Positions 8,974-16,147 are shown, numbered from the stretch's first letter. The stretch: 64,000 nt of DNA from Thiothrix unzii (GCF_017901175.1 NZ_CP072793.1:2666001-2730000), one strand, 5' to 3'. Program-made: numbers and translations. The notes: a model not told the origin generated them from the sequence alone.

Positions 8974-10302
8974 ATGGTGAATGCACCCAACCTTAGAGCC
9001 TTATCCCGCAAGCTAACCGATACCAAAGTTAAGGCCAGCAAACCCAAGCCCGATGGTAGACCAGAAAACCTAACAGACGGCGGCGGGCTATACCTACACG
9101 TCAAAACCGGAACCAATGGCAGGAAGCCCGGTAAGTTTTGGCGGTACAACTACCGCATAGAAGGGCGCATGAAAACGCTGTCTATCGGCGTATACCCCAC
9201 CGTAACGCTACAACTCGCACGGGAACGCCACGACGAAGCACGGGCATTGTTAGCACGGGGCATAGATCCCGCGATTTACAAAAAGGAACTGCAAAACGCC
9301 AACAGTGAAGCAGACAGCAACACCTTTGAAGCGGTAGCACGGGAATGGTTTATTAAACACCTCAGTGACAAATCAGAAACCCACCGCACCCGTACCACCA
9401 GCTACCTAGAACGGGATGTGTTCCCCTTTATTGGTAAACGTCCAATAACCGAGATTACCCCGCGTGAACTAATCAGCGTCATTGAACGCATCTCAAAGCG
9501 GATTACCCACAACACCCATATCAGGGTATTGGGAACCATAGGACAGATATTCCGCTACGCCTTCGCTACTGGAAGGGCAACCCTAGACCCGACCGCAAGC
9601 CTGAAAGGATTTTTCAAACAGGAAGAGGAAACCCAACATTTCCCGGCACTCACCACACCAACGGAAGTGGGCAGACTGTTAAGGGCGATAGATCACTATC
9701 CGGGGCAGTTTTACAGTATTTGCGCTTTGAAGTTATCCGCGTTGGTGATGTTACGACCGGGGGAATTGATCGAAGCGGAATGGGCAGAAATCGACGTTGA
9801 AGCACAAACATGGACAATCGAAGTTAGACGGCTGAAAGCCAAAATGTCGATTAAGCGTAATAACGACCCCAAGCGGAAACACATCATCCCCTTGTCACAC
9901 CAAGCATTAGCCATCTTTGAAGAGCTTAAGCAACACTCAGGCGGTAAGAAGTACGTTTTTCAGGGAATGCCACACAACCACGATAACCCCATGAGCCGCG
10001 CCACGGTGAATATGGCGTTACGGCGGATGGGGTTTAAAGGGCAAATGACCGCGCACGGCTTTAGGGGCATGGCATCCACCTTGCTTAACCAAATGCGGGA
10101 TAAGGACGGGCGCAGAATGTGGGATGCTGACGCAATAGAACGCCAACTAACCCACCAAGACCATAACGTAATAAGGTCGGCTTATAACCGTGCCGATTAT
10201 CTTGATGAACGCCGCGATATGCTCCAATCATGGGCGGATTACCTTGATGAACTTCGAGCCACAACAGGGCAGGTTCTCACCTTCAAAACCAAAGCGGTGT
10301 AA
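8974..10302 (+). CDS. P4-type tyrosine integrase
   Basis: 442 residues. The N-terminal DUF4102 arm-binding domain (LTDGGGLYLHVKT..., KFWRYNYRIEGRMKTLSIGVYP, ARERHDEARALLARGIDP) is followed by a SAM-like core-binding domain and the catalytic domain with Arg in MLRPGELIEAEW, the HxxR box in TAHGFRGMAS, His in LTHQDHN and the Tyr nucleophile in IRSAYNRADY. It catalyses integration and excision at the adjacent tRNA-Ser. The ATG at 8974 has a GAGG-type ribosome binding site; an upstream GTG at 8899 would add a 25-residue tail from repeat DNA and is not favoured. Confidence 0.95.
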   Translation: MVNAPNLRALSRKLTDTKVKASKPKPDGRPENLTDGGGLYLHVKTGTNGRKPGKFWRYNYRIEGRMKTLSIGVYPTVTLQLARERHDEARALLARGIDPAIYKKELQNANSEADSNTFEAVAREWFIKHLSDKSETHRTRTTSYLERDVFPFIGKRPITEITPRELISVIERISKRITHNTHIRVLGTIGQIFRYAFATGRATLDPTASLKGFFKQEEETQHFPALTTPTEVGRLLRAIDHYPGQFYSICALKLSALVMLRPGELIEAEWAEIDVEAQTWTIEVRRLKAKMSIKRNNDPKRKHIIPLSHQALAIFEELKQHSGGKKYVFQGMPHNHDNPMSRATVNMALRRMGFKGQMTAHGFRGMASTLLNQMRDKDGRRMWDADAIERQLTHQDHNVIRSAYNRADYLDERRDMLQSWADYLDELRATTGQVLTFKTKAV

Positions 10303-10321
10303 TCACACAAACCATCACCAT

Positions 10322-10346
10322 AGCCGGGAACATACCCGGCTTTTTT
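10322..10346 (+). terminator. Terminator after the integrase gene
   Basis: AGCCGGG / CCCGGCT stem with a 6-base loop followed by TTTTTT, 20 bases after the stop codon. Confidence 0.85.
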
Positions 10347-10375
10347 ACGCCCATTGTCACCAGTAGTAAAAATGC

Positions 10376-10581
10376 TGCGACAGTTGCGACAGTTGCGACA
10401 CTTAGCGACAGACAGAGGGTAGGATAACCATATTGGTTGATAATTAATCATTTTAAAAAACATATAAGTTATTAATTTTAATAATATTATTATATTTACT
10501 ATCAATATTTAGTACCTAAGCACATGGCTATTCATCCCCAAACACATTGCGACTGCGACAGTTGCGACAGTTGCGACACTT
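10376..10581. other. Candidate replication origin: two iteron arrays bracketing A/T-rich DNA
   Basis: Two arrays of the 9-bp unit TGCGACAGT lie at 10376-10403 and 10548-10581 in the same orientation, each with three head-to-tail units, the last ending CACTT. Between them, about 10430-10520, is almost pure A/T (many TAATATTATTATA-like runs), the expected form of an unwinding element. The second array is a perfect 35-bp inverted repeat of 23357-23391 at the other end of the element. In phage P4 the primase/helicase binds iterons at ori and at a distant crr; the same division of labour is inferred here. There is no gene in this stretch. Confidence 0.6.
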
Positions 10582-10640
10582 AATTTTTAAGCAGGGTATG
10601 ACAGCACATCCAAGATGTGAAAACGTGCCTTAATACTGGT

Positions 10641-10748
10641 ATGTTTACCAACATGGAAAAAGCAGAAACCCCTTATCAGTTCACCACGCCGTCACAAGTT
10701 TGGTCGGATTTTGTAGCGGACATTCTCAAAGAAAGAGGCAAGCCATGA
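10641..10748 (+). pseudogene. Truncated TumE-like toxin C-terminus
   Basis: A 35-residue reading frame ending EKAETPYQFTTPSQVWSDF then VADILKERGKP. The ExPYxF...FxADI pattern is what I expect at the C-terminal end of TumE (DUF6516) toxins, whose usual length is about 100 residues. The N-terminal part is missing; the iteron array sits where it should be. The frame overlaps the antitoxin-like gene by 4 bases (ATGA), the normal TumE-TumA arrangement. It may survive only as a translated leader for the downstream gene. Confidence 0.45.
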
Positions 10749-11116
10749 GATACGCAATTATTAAAATTGAACCCGAATTAGCGGCTGATCTGCTGGCAAT
10801 GGGCGCGGCGTTTGACGATGCGTTAAGCACTGGCAACTATCAGGGCGAAGTGTTCAGCTTTGAAACACCCGGCGCATTATTCGCAGCCATTACCCCAAAA
10901 CGTTGGGATGTGCTGAACCGCTTGCAAGGTAAGCAACCCATGAGCATTCGTGAGTTAGCCAAGCAACTGGGGCGCGATGTGAAAAACGTACACACAGACG
11001 CAATCAAGCTGCTAGACATAGGTTTACTAGAGCGTGACGACGCGGGGCGGATATATTCACCCTTCGCAGAAATCAAAACCGAATTCACCCTAAGAGGTGA
11101 GGCGCAAGCCGCTTAA
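10745..11116 (+). CDS. HTH regulator, TumA-like antitoxin (HVO_A0114 type)
   Basis: 123 residues with a winged-helix region (RWDVLNRLQGKQPMSIRELA, KQLGRDVKNVHTDAIKLLDI, GLLERDDAGRIYSPF). The family pairs with small TumE/DUF6516 toxins. The ATG at 10745 overlaps the stop of the broken toxin frame and has an AGAGG ribosome binding site; an upstream in-frame start at 10700 lies inside that frame. With the toxin truncated, the protein is probably an orphan repressor or has been recruited for control of the element, possibly of the origin next to it (inference). Confidence 0.7.
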   Translation: MRYAIIKIEPELAADLLAMGAAFDDALSTGNYQGEVFSFETPGALFAAITPKRWDVLNRLQGKQPMSIRELAKQLGRDVKNVHTDAIKLLDIGLLERDDAGRIYSPFAEIKTEFTLRGEAQAA

Positions 11117-11185
11117 ATTACAAGGTGGAAAAGTGACAACGGATTACCAGCGATTCACCCCGGCGAATTCCTCGCTGAAATTTAA
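11117..11185 (+). pseudogene. HigA-like antitoxin fragment
   Basis: In one frame with no start codon the DNA reads GLPAIHPGEFLAEI and then a stop. IHPGEFLAE is the hallmark N-terminal motif of HigA/VapI antitoxins, which run to about 100 residues. The remainder is lost. Short match, so only suggestive. Confidence 0.35.
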
Positions 11186-11276
11186 GCAAGCGCAGCAAGA
11201 AACCGGCGCGGCATTGAATGAAGTCCAATTGATAGCCGCTTAAACCCACTCAAGACCACGAACCAAACCCCATCAG

Positions 11277-11299
11277 AGCCGCACACGTTGCGGCTTTTT
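11277..11299 (+). terminator. Terminator after the TumA-like gene
   Basis: Stem AGCCGCA / TGCGGCT, loop CACGT, followed by TTTTA. Also faces the convergent HAD-like gene. Confidence 0.75.
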
Positions 11300-11362
11300 A
11301 ATGCCCACCACATCACTAGCGGCAATGAGCGTTAGAAAAGACCGCATCATTGACAAAATCAT

Positions 11363-11731
11363 TCACATTTTGCGCAAAGCGGCTGGGACATAGCGGGGAG
11401 TTATTTCTAGCATAGCGGTATCGCCTGAAAAGCTTTTTCTACCTAACCATTGTTCAGGCATGAGGGGTATTGTTTCAGGACGATCATCAATCCAAATGTC
11501 TGGGCTGAATCCAAAGCGGCGTGCAATCTCCCTTTTTGGCTGGTGATTGCAAAATACAACAGGCATGTACTCACCTATTGTCCGGCTTAGTTCCTGCTTA
11601 TTCTTTGCGGTAGCACCGCGAGAAGTGACGCAGACAAATTCATACCCCATGCCTTTGAACAAATGAACAAAATCAGGCCAAGCGGCGGGGTGACTCGTCC
11701 AAGTATTGTCATAATCTAGTGCTATTAACAT
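11363..11731 (-). CDS. Small HAD-superfamily hydrolase
   Basis: 122 residues. The N-terminal LIALDYDNTWT carries the HAD nucleophile motif DxDxT; a Thr/Ser follows in FVCVTSRG, a basic region in NHQPKREIARRFGF, and an acidic motif in DIWIDDRPE. There is no cap domain, as in small phage-borne HAD phosphatases. The ATG at 11731 has a strong AGGAAGG site 8 bases upstream; the longer frame to 11800 lacks one. It is transcribed against its neighbours. The substrate is unknown; nucleotide or polynucleotide 5'/3' phosphate trimming is one possibility. Confidence 0.7.
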   Translation of the reverse strand: MLIALDYDNTWTSHPAAWPDFVHLFKGMGYEFVCVTSRGATAKNKQELSRTIGEYMPVVFCNHQPKREIARRFGFSPDIWIDDRPETIPLMPEQWLGRKSFSGDTAMLEITPRYVPAALRKM

Positions 11732-12043
11732 GCTGTTCACCTTCCTGTTTCCAATCCAAAAACATTTCCAATATTCCACTAATTCAAAAGACGCGGGCAT
11801 ACGCGAGAAAGAGTGCGATTTTAGATGGAAATGACATTAATTATCAATTGTAACTTATTGAATTTAATAAGTAAATATAGAAAAAACCCTCACACCGATA
11901 TGACAGAAATTATTGAGTGTGAATAGCATGATCTGATGAAAAGCAAGTGGCAATTGGCATTCCAAGAACACCACCGCAGTAACACTAAAACGGTTTTTCT
12001 GGTCTTTCCGTGGAAAGGACTGGACAATGTGATTTTTTACAAT

Positions 12044-12067
12044 ATCAACGTCGTGATGACGTGGAGA
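12044..12067 (+). promoter_or_regulatory. Conserved leader hairpin, copy 1
   Basis: ACGTC-GTGAT-GACGT followed by GGAG (the ribosome binding site) 8-10 bases before the start codon at 12074. The same block occurs at 12283-12306 and, with paired changes that keep the stem, at 14227-14250. Probably a translational operator or a protein-binding palindrome. The 240 bp upstream of it, back to the HAD gene, hold no other recognisable feature. Confidence 0.55.
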
Positions 12068-12073
12068 CAAACG

Positions 12074-12268
12074 ATGACCGACATTCAAGCTCAGATCAAA
12101 TCCGCCATTGACCAAGCCGACAAACACCGTGACAGCGGCGGCAACTTGAGCCAAGACGACCGCGCCGCGCTGGTTGAGATGCAGGCTCAACTATCCGACA
12201 AAATCCGCGAAATGATGCAGTTAAACGAAAGTTTGATGAATGCAATACGCCCAGTGGCAAGACTTTAA
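12074..12268 (+). CDS. Small helical protein, paralogue 1
   Basis: 64 residues, MTDIQAQIKSAIDQADKHRD..., mostly helical. Similar in pattern to the 65-residue product of the next gene (MT-I-x-Q-[IV], A-[IL]-[DN]-[QK]-A-[DE], then D-[DN]-x-AL-x-x-MQA-[QD]-L). The start is set by the GTGGAG site in the repeated leader; a longer frame from 11936 reads through that leader. The function is unknown. Confidence 0.6.
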   Translation: MTDIQAQIKSAIDQADKHRDSGGNLSQDDRAALVEMQAQLSDKIREMMQLNESLMNAIRPVARL

Positions 12269-12282
12269 CTTTTACCCTATCA

Positions 12283-12306
12283 ATCAACGTCGTGATGACG
12301 TGGAGA
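12283..12306 (+). promoter_or_regulatory. Conserved leader hairpin, copy 2
   Basis: Identical core to copy 1 (ATCAACGTCGTGATGACG then TGGAGA), placed just before the start codon at 12313. Confidence 0.55.
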
Positions 12307-12312
12307 TAAGAC

Positions 12313-12510
12313 ATGACTACGATCAAGAACCAAGTAACTGCCGCGCTCAATAAAGCAGAGCATGGTAAACGTAATGGGGTATTACACCCCGACGACAACA
12401 CCGCCTTAGCAAATATGCAAGCCGACCTCACCGCAAAAATCGCCGAACTCGAAGCAGAAAACCACCGGATTGGTGTTTATTTTTCAGAGCTAAAAGGCCA
12501 TTACTCGTAA
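12313..12510 (+). CDS. Small helical protein, paralogue 2
   Basis: 65 residues, MTTIKNQVTAALNKAEHGKR..., ending in a short coiled-coil (ANMQADLTAKIAELEAENHR). It appears to be a tandem duplicate of the preceding gene, leader included. The function is unknown. Confidence 0.6.
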   Translation: MTTIKNQVTAALNKAEHGKRNGVLHPDDNTALANMQADLTAKIAELEAENHRIGVYFSELKGHYS

Positions 12511-12525
12511 TTAAGGTGGTGTATT

Positions 12526-13248
12526 ATGTTTGACCCGATTGAAATCAAAACCGACAACGTAACGTTGTTTGCCAATCCCTTACTGCAAGCCCACTTTACA
12601 CGGTTTTACGCGCTGGAAATGGAAATTGAAACCAGCAGTCACCCGCGAAAATGGGCGGCAAAGCAAAAAACAGGTGAACGTGAACAACTGGTTAATGACT
12701 TAAACAGTGATTACCTTGTATCGCCTCAAATAATGGCGGACTTGAAAAGCAAGCAGGAAGATTTGCGCCAAGGCGTTGAAAATTCCAAAGCGAATATTGA
12801 GACGCAAAATCAAATCATTGTTGAATATGAGCAATCATTAACGGACTCTACCGACAATTACGCGGCGGCGGTCATTAACGAAAATCAAACCGCCATTGTC
12901 GCAATTGAGGAACAGAACGCAGAAACAACGCGACAAATACGCCTTGCTCAAGTCCGTAAAAATGCAAATCAATTGGTGGTTGATAAAATCCCTAAATACA
13001 TTTATGTCATTACCGGCATGATTAATGCTTTGGACGTTTTGGAAGTCCGCCGTAATTATCAGGTAGAAGTTGCTGCTTTTGCCGCTACCCGTGCCGCTTT
13101 TATCACTGCATTTAAGGATTACATCCAGCGATGTGAAAACATTTGTCCCGGCGTGAAACGATTTGACGCAAGATATAACCCAGAAGAAACCGTCAGAGTC
13201 CTGTTACAGGACTTGGGTTATAGTCCCTCTCAATTGTTAATCCGTTAA
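12526..13248 (+). CDS. Unknown coiled-coil protein, 240 residues
   Basis: Begins MFDPIEIKTDNVTLFANPLL. A glutamine/glutamate-rich central region (about residues 75-140, with LKSKQEDLRQGVENSKANIE) is predicted to be a coiled coil. There is no signal peptide or membrane helix and no recognised domain. It has its own GGTGG-type site and lies 15 bases after the small paralogue gene, so is probably co-transcribed. Size and helical content would suit a structural or scaffold-like protein, but nothing shows this. Confidence 0.55.
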   Translation: MFDPIEIKTDNVTLFANPLLQAHFTRFYALEMEIETSSHPRKWAAKQKTGEREQLVNDLNSDYLVSPQIMADLKSKQEDLRQGVENSKANIETQNQIIVEYEQSLTDSTDNYAAAVINENQTAIVAIEEQNAETTRQIRLAQVRKNANQLVVDKIPKYIYVITGMINALDVLEVRRNYQVEVAAFAATRAAFITAFKDYIQRCENICPGVKRFDARYNPEETVRVLLQDLGYSPSQLLIR

Positions 13249-13269
13249 CCAGTTTCATCGTGGTCATTT

Positions 13270-13288
13270 CCCCGTCATTACGACGGGG
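13270..13288 (+). promoter_or_regulatory. Hairpin in the leader of the ClpP-like gene
   Basis: CCCCGTC-ATTAC-GACGGGG, a perfect 7-bp stem followed by ACTTTTAAGGAT. It may be a weak terminator of the preceding gene or a leader structure; the AAGGA after it is the ribosome binding site for 13307. Confidence 0.5.
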
Positions 13289-13306
13289 ACTTTTAAGGAT
13301 ACGATC

Positions 13307-13999
13307 ATGGGTAATTTTAAAAACTCACTTGATGATTTTTGCACGTTCGGGAAATCCGTTAATAATCATCCCATTACCGCCAAGGACAGCGGCAAAAGCG
13401 CGGAAATCAATTTGTACGGTGTGATTGGTGGATACACTGCCAACCTTGCCCAATTCAAGCGCGATCTGGATGCAGCAGGCAAGGCTGATAACATCACCAT
13501 CTGCCTGAATACGATTGGTGGTTCTTTTGCAGACGGCTTGCCAATTCATAACCTGATTAAACAACACCCCGCGTTCATCACCGTTAAGATCATGGGTTAC
13601 GCACTGTCTATTGGTTCGGTCATTATGTTGGCTGCTAATCGTGTGGAATGTGCAGAAAACGGCTTAGTGATGATTCACCGGGCGCAAGGCTTTACCTACG
13701 GTGACGCAGCCGACCACCAGAAAAACGCTGAAATTTTGCAAAAGCATGAACAGGCAGTTATCCCCGCGTATGCACGACGGCTAGGCAAAACCGAAGGCCA
13801 AGTATTGGCACTGCTACAGGAAGAAACGTGGTACACCGCGAAAGAGGCAAAAGCGGCGGGGTTAGTGGATGCGATAACAAATAAAGCGGATATGGACAAA
13901 GCCGAAGAAACCGCAGGTATGCAGGGCGAAGGCTTGAAACTGATTAACGCTTATCGCAACCGACCGGCAACATTAATACAGCGAGGGCATTATTCGTGA
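13307..13999 (+). CDS. ClpP-like serine protease (phage head-maturation type)
   Basis: 230 residues. Core motifs of the Clp/crotonase fold: LNTIGGSFADGLPIHNLIK, the nucleophile region MGYALSIGSVIMLAA (Ser in ALS), the His in GLVMIHRAQGFTYG and an Asp in AKAAGLVDAI, so the Ser-His-Asp triad looks intact. In tailed phages such proteins cleave the scaffold or capsid during prohead maturation. Here no capsid, portal or terminase gene is nearby, which is unusual. It might act on a helper phage capsid or on other substrates. The following gene overlaps its stop by 4 bases. Confidence 0.85.
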   Translation: MGNFKNSLDDFCTFGKSVNNHPITAKDSGKSAEINLYGVIGGYTANLAQFKRDLDAAGKADNITICLNTIGGSFADGLPIHNLIKQHPAFITVKIMGYALSIGSVIMLAANRVECAENGLVMIHRAQGFTYGDAADHQKNAEILQKHEQAVIPAYARRLGKTEGQVLALLQEETWYTAKEAKAAGLVDAITNKADMDKAEETAGMQGEGLKLINAYRNRPATLIQRGHYS

Positions 14000-14214
14000 G
14001 TAGTGGCGTTTACAAAGTTTTTCGGGATGAAATCGTAAATTCAACCTTTCAAGACTACCCGACCGCTTGCAAAGCAGCGCGATTAAAAGCGTTACGGGAT
14101 GAGCATTCTGATTATACGGTGGTTAATTACCAAGACGGTAAAAATCACCTGATGTACAAGGTAAAGACGCATAACGGGTTATTGATTTATACCCCATTAT
14201 CTTTATCGAGATAG
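13996..14214 (+). CDS. Small unknown protein, 72 residues
   Basis: A GTG start overlapping the stop of the ClpP-like gene by 4 bases (GTGA), so translationally coupled. Basic and aromatic (VYKVFRDEIVNSTFQDYPTA). No recognised domain. The coupling suggests a partner or specificity factor of the protease (inference). Confidence 0.5.
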   Translation: MSSGVYKVFRDEIVNSTFQDYPTACKAARLKALRDEHSDYTVVNYQDGKNHLMYKVKTHNGLLIYTPLSLSR

Positions 14215-14226
14215 TTTTAAACCTCA

Positions 14227-14250
14227 ATCAATGTCGTGATGACATGGAGC
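14227..14250 (+). promoter_or_regulatory. Conserved leader hairpin, copy 3 (covarying)
   Basis: ATGTC-GTGAT-GACAT then GGAG: compared with the other copies one stem pair changed from C-G to T-A on both sides, keeping the palindrome. It precedes the interrupted frame at 14257. Confidence 0.55.
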
Positions 14251-14256
14251 AAATCA

Positions 14257-14397
14257 ATGAATACAACCTATCGTCAAGCCCAATAATGGGCAAACCATCA
14301 CCGCCCACACGTAGAGCGTCGGGCGCGTTCTGCCCACGGTGCGTACAGTGCCAACCTTGCCCATGAATGGTGCGAACTTATGAGAACGATCTTGTAA
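14257..14397 (+). pseudogene. Small ORF interrupted by one in-frame stop
   Basis: After the leader hairpin the frame reads MNTTYRQAQ, a TAA at 14284-14286, then WANHHRPHVERRARSAHGAY and on to a second stop at 14395, 46 codons in all including the stop. Presumably a nonsense-mutated relative of the other leader-controlled small genes, although the residue pattern is different. An authentic 9-residue peptide is also possible. Confidence 0.35.
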
Positions 14398-14451
14398 CAC
14401 TTGCAAAATGCCTTGGCTTGTCCGACATTCGGGCAGTCAGGGACAAACAAT

Positions 14452-14482
14452 AAAAAAAGGGAAGCTGGCGGGCTTCCCTTTT
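14452..14482. terminator. Bidirectional terminator before the A/T-rich cargo gene
   Basis: AAAAGGGAAG / CTTCCCTTTT with an 8-base loop (CTGGCGGG); A-tract on the left and T-tract on the right. Confidence 0.8.
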
Positions 14483-14528
14483 GCGTTCCCTGTATGGATT
14501 TTTCGACGATCTGACAGGAAGCAGCAGT

Positions 14529-15401
14529 ATGAATGAAAACAGTCATTATAAGCAAGTAAGAACTTGGCTGAAGTTGAGAGGTTTTACTGATAAACATTGT
14601 GATTACCTTATTGATAAAGATAAAAAAGTTGTAAAAAGAAACAACAGAATACGAGATGGACTAATTAAAGATCACACTCAAGTGATTACTGTTGGCAATA
14701 GAAGTAACACTGTAACTCTTTCAATAATTAGAGAAACAGAGTTGACTGAATTGATAGATGCAATTGAAGCATCAAATTATAATGTTCTAGATGAATTTAT
14801 TTCTTTATCAAAAAAAGTACAGCAAGAAATGGAAATTTCAAGTATCGCACTGCTTGTTGAACCGTTTAGAGAAATATTTGAAGAAGATGGTACTAGCATT
14901 AGGTATGACTTAGCCACATCTATAGTTGAAAGAAAAATCAAACCAGTGTTATTTCCTTGGCACAATCCAAACTGTCATATTTTAGTTGGTGATGAACCTT
15001 TTTTCAGTGGGTTTGATATTAAAGAACAAATCATGGCTTATGCTCAAATAGCTAATGAATATAAAGGCTGCGCAGTAATTAACATTAACGATCTTAATAA
15101 TATTAGTTGGATAGAAAAAGAATGGGCAAATATTTGCAAGAGTTACTTAGAGCAATGTACAGATACTAAAAAAGTCAAATCAAGAAATATAAAGCCTTCC
15201 ACACTTGCCCTGTATAAGAAATGGTATGAACGTCTACTAGCAATCAAGCAAGAGTGTGAAAACAAGGATGAATACTTTTCTGAAAATAACGCACACGAAC
15301 AAATTGCAGGCGAAGAGAAAAAAGACACCAGTACCATAGACAAGGGAATCAGGGCTTACCTAGCCACCGTGGAATGTTCGGAAATTTCCGAAAATTCCTA
15401 A
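14529..15401 (+). CDS. A/T-rich cargo gene, unknown function, 290 residues
   Basis: Base composition is clearly more A/T-rich than every neighbour, with AAA/ATT-rich codon use, so it was probably acquired separately. The ATG at 14529 has an AGGAAG site; the longer frame from 14481 begins inside the terminator. The protein is soluble and Lys/Glu/Asn rich with no recognised motif (KHCDYLIDKDKKVVKRNN near residue 20; VERKIKPVLFPWHNPNCHIL near residue 140). It stands alone between two terminators at a place where satellites often carry anti-phage genes; that role is a guess from position only. Confidence 0.65.
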   Translation: MNENSHYKQVRTWLKLRGFTDKHCDYLIDKDKKVVKRNNRIRDGLIKDHTQVITVGNRSNTVTLSIIRETELTELIDAIEASNYNVLDEFISLSKKVQQEMEISSIALLVEPFREIFEEDGTSIRYDLATSIVERKIKPVLFPWHNPNCHILVGDEPFFSGFDIKEQIMAYAQIANEYKGCAVININDLNNISWIEKEWANICKSYLEQCTDTKKVKSRNIKPSTLALYKKWYERLLAIKQECENKDEYFSENNAHEQIAGEEKKDTSTIDKGIRAYLATVECSEISENS

Positions 15402-15442
15402 ACTTCCGGTTTCTCTCCTGCTAAAAATCACTCAGACACAAA

Positions 15443-15466
15443 AAACCGGAAGGGGCAACCATCCGG
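15443..15466 (+). terminator. Possible terminator after the cargo gene
   Basis: CCGGA / TCCGG stem with an 11-base loop (AGGGGCAACCA) and CTTCATT after it; weak. Confidence 0.4.
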
Positions 15467-15539
15467 GCTTCATTGCTTAATTTTTATGACTGATAGGAGT
15501 CCATTATATGGGCTACAGCAACGCTTTGCCTAAAAACCC

Positions 15540-15764
15540 CTACTTACCCGCTTTGGTGAGTTCTTCCCGTATCAGTTCCCGGACTTGTACAGCGGTAAGC
15601 GGTTGTTCATCGGCGGATAGCTCCAAGAATGAAGCTTCAAGCCTTAGCAGCATTTCAGCATTCAGCGACCTACCGGCTGCTTTCGCGGCGGCATCAAGTT
15701 TTTCCCTAAGTTCTTTGGTAAGCCTTACGGGGTATGGGTGGATTCGTTGATCTTCTTTACTCAT
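15540..15764 (-). CDS. Arc-family ribbon-helix-helix repressor A
   Basis: 74 residues: MSKEDQRIHPYPVRLTKEL, then REKLDAAAKAAGRSLNAEML and a helical tail. PYPVRL is the beta strand that enters the DNA groove and RSLNAEML the helix-turn-helix typical of Arc/Mnt proteins. It is divergent from a related gene at 15883. A longer frame up to 15836 is possible but would run through the operator-like repeats, so the ATG at 15764 is preferred although no strong ribosome binding site is visible. Confidence 0.75.
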   Translation of the reverse strand: MSKEDQRIHPYPVRLTKELREKLDAAAKAAGRSLNAEMLLRLEASFLELSADEQPLTAVQVRELIREELTKAGK

Positions 15765-15796
15765 GACGTGATTCTGTATCGTGACTCCATTTCTAT

Positions 15797-15873
15797 CAAG
15801 GATAATGATGGATAGAAGTTGTATCCATTTTTCCATTACTGTAATCTATAGACTTGGATAGAAAAGGATAGGA
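15797..15873. promoter_or_regulatory. Operator region between two divergent Arc-like genes
   Basis: Contains a perfect inverted repeat ATGGATA-GAAGTTG-TATCCAT (15808-15828) and direct repeats TTGGATAG / AAGGATAG spaced 10 bases apart (15854 and 15864). Repeated GGATA half-sites between divergent repressor genes are the expected form of a mutual-repression switch. Confidence 0.55.
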
Positions 15874-15882
15874 TTTTAAGCA

Positions 15883-16044
15883 ATGACCAGTGAACGAGTA
15901 AAACCGTACCCAGTACGCCTTGATCATGAACTTTCTCAATGGGTGAAGGAACGGGCAAAGGCTGGCGATAGATCAATGAACGCGGAACTTGTCCGCATTG
16001 TGAGACAAGCAAAGGAGGCAGAAGAACAGAAACACGCGGCGTAA
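15883..16044 (+). CDS. Arc-family ribbon-helix-helix repressor B
   Basis: 53 residues, MTSERVKPYPVRLDHELSQW then VKERAKAGDRSMNAELVRIV and a charged tail. The PYPVRL...RSxNAE pattern is shared with the divergent repressor at 15540-15764, so the two are paralogues. No other frame competes here. Probably the Cro/CI-like pair of the element. Confidence 0.75.
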   Translation: MTSERVKPYPVRLDHELSQWVKERAKAGDRSMNAELVRIVRQAKEAEEQKHAA

Positions 16045-16055
16045 GCCATAACGAA

Positions 16056-16079
16056 CAAACCCCGCATGGTGCGGGGCTT
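16056..16079 (+). terminator. Terminator after repressor B
   Basis: CCCCGCA / TGCGGGG stem with a 3-base loop, followed by CTTAT (short T-run). Confidence 0.6.
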
Positions 16080-16147
16080 ATCCGGGCTGAAAGGTGCGTC
16101 AACACCCAAACAGCCCATTTACTGACACGATTTAGAGAACTCAGCAA

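Noticed and set aside
12001-12020. CTTTCC-GT-GGAAAG palindrome
   Set aside because: A short isolated inverted repeat upstream of the small gene at 12074, with no second copy or other support.
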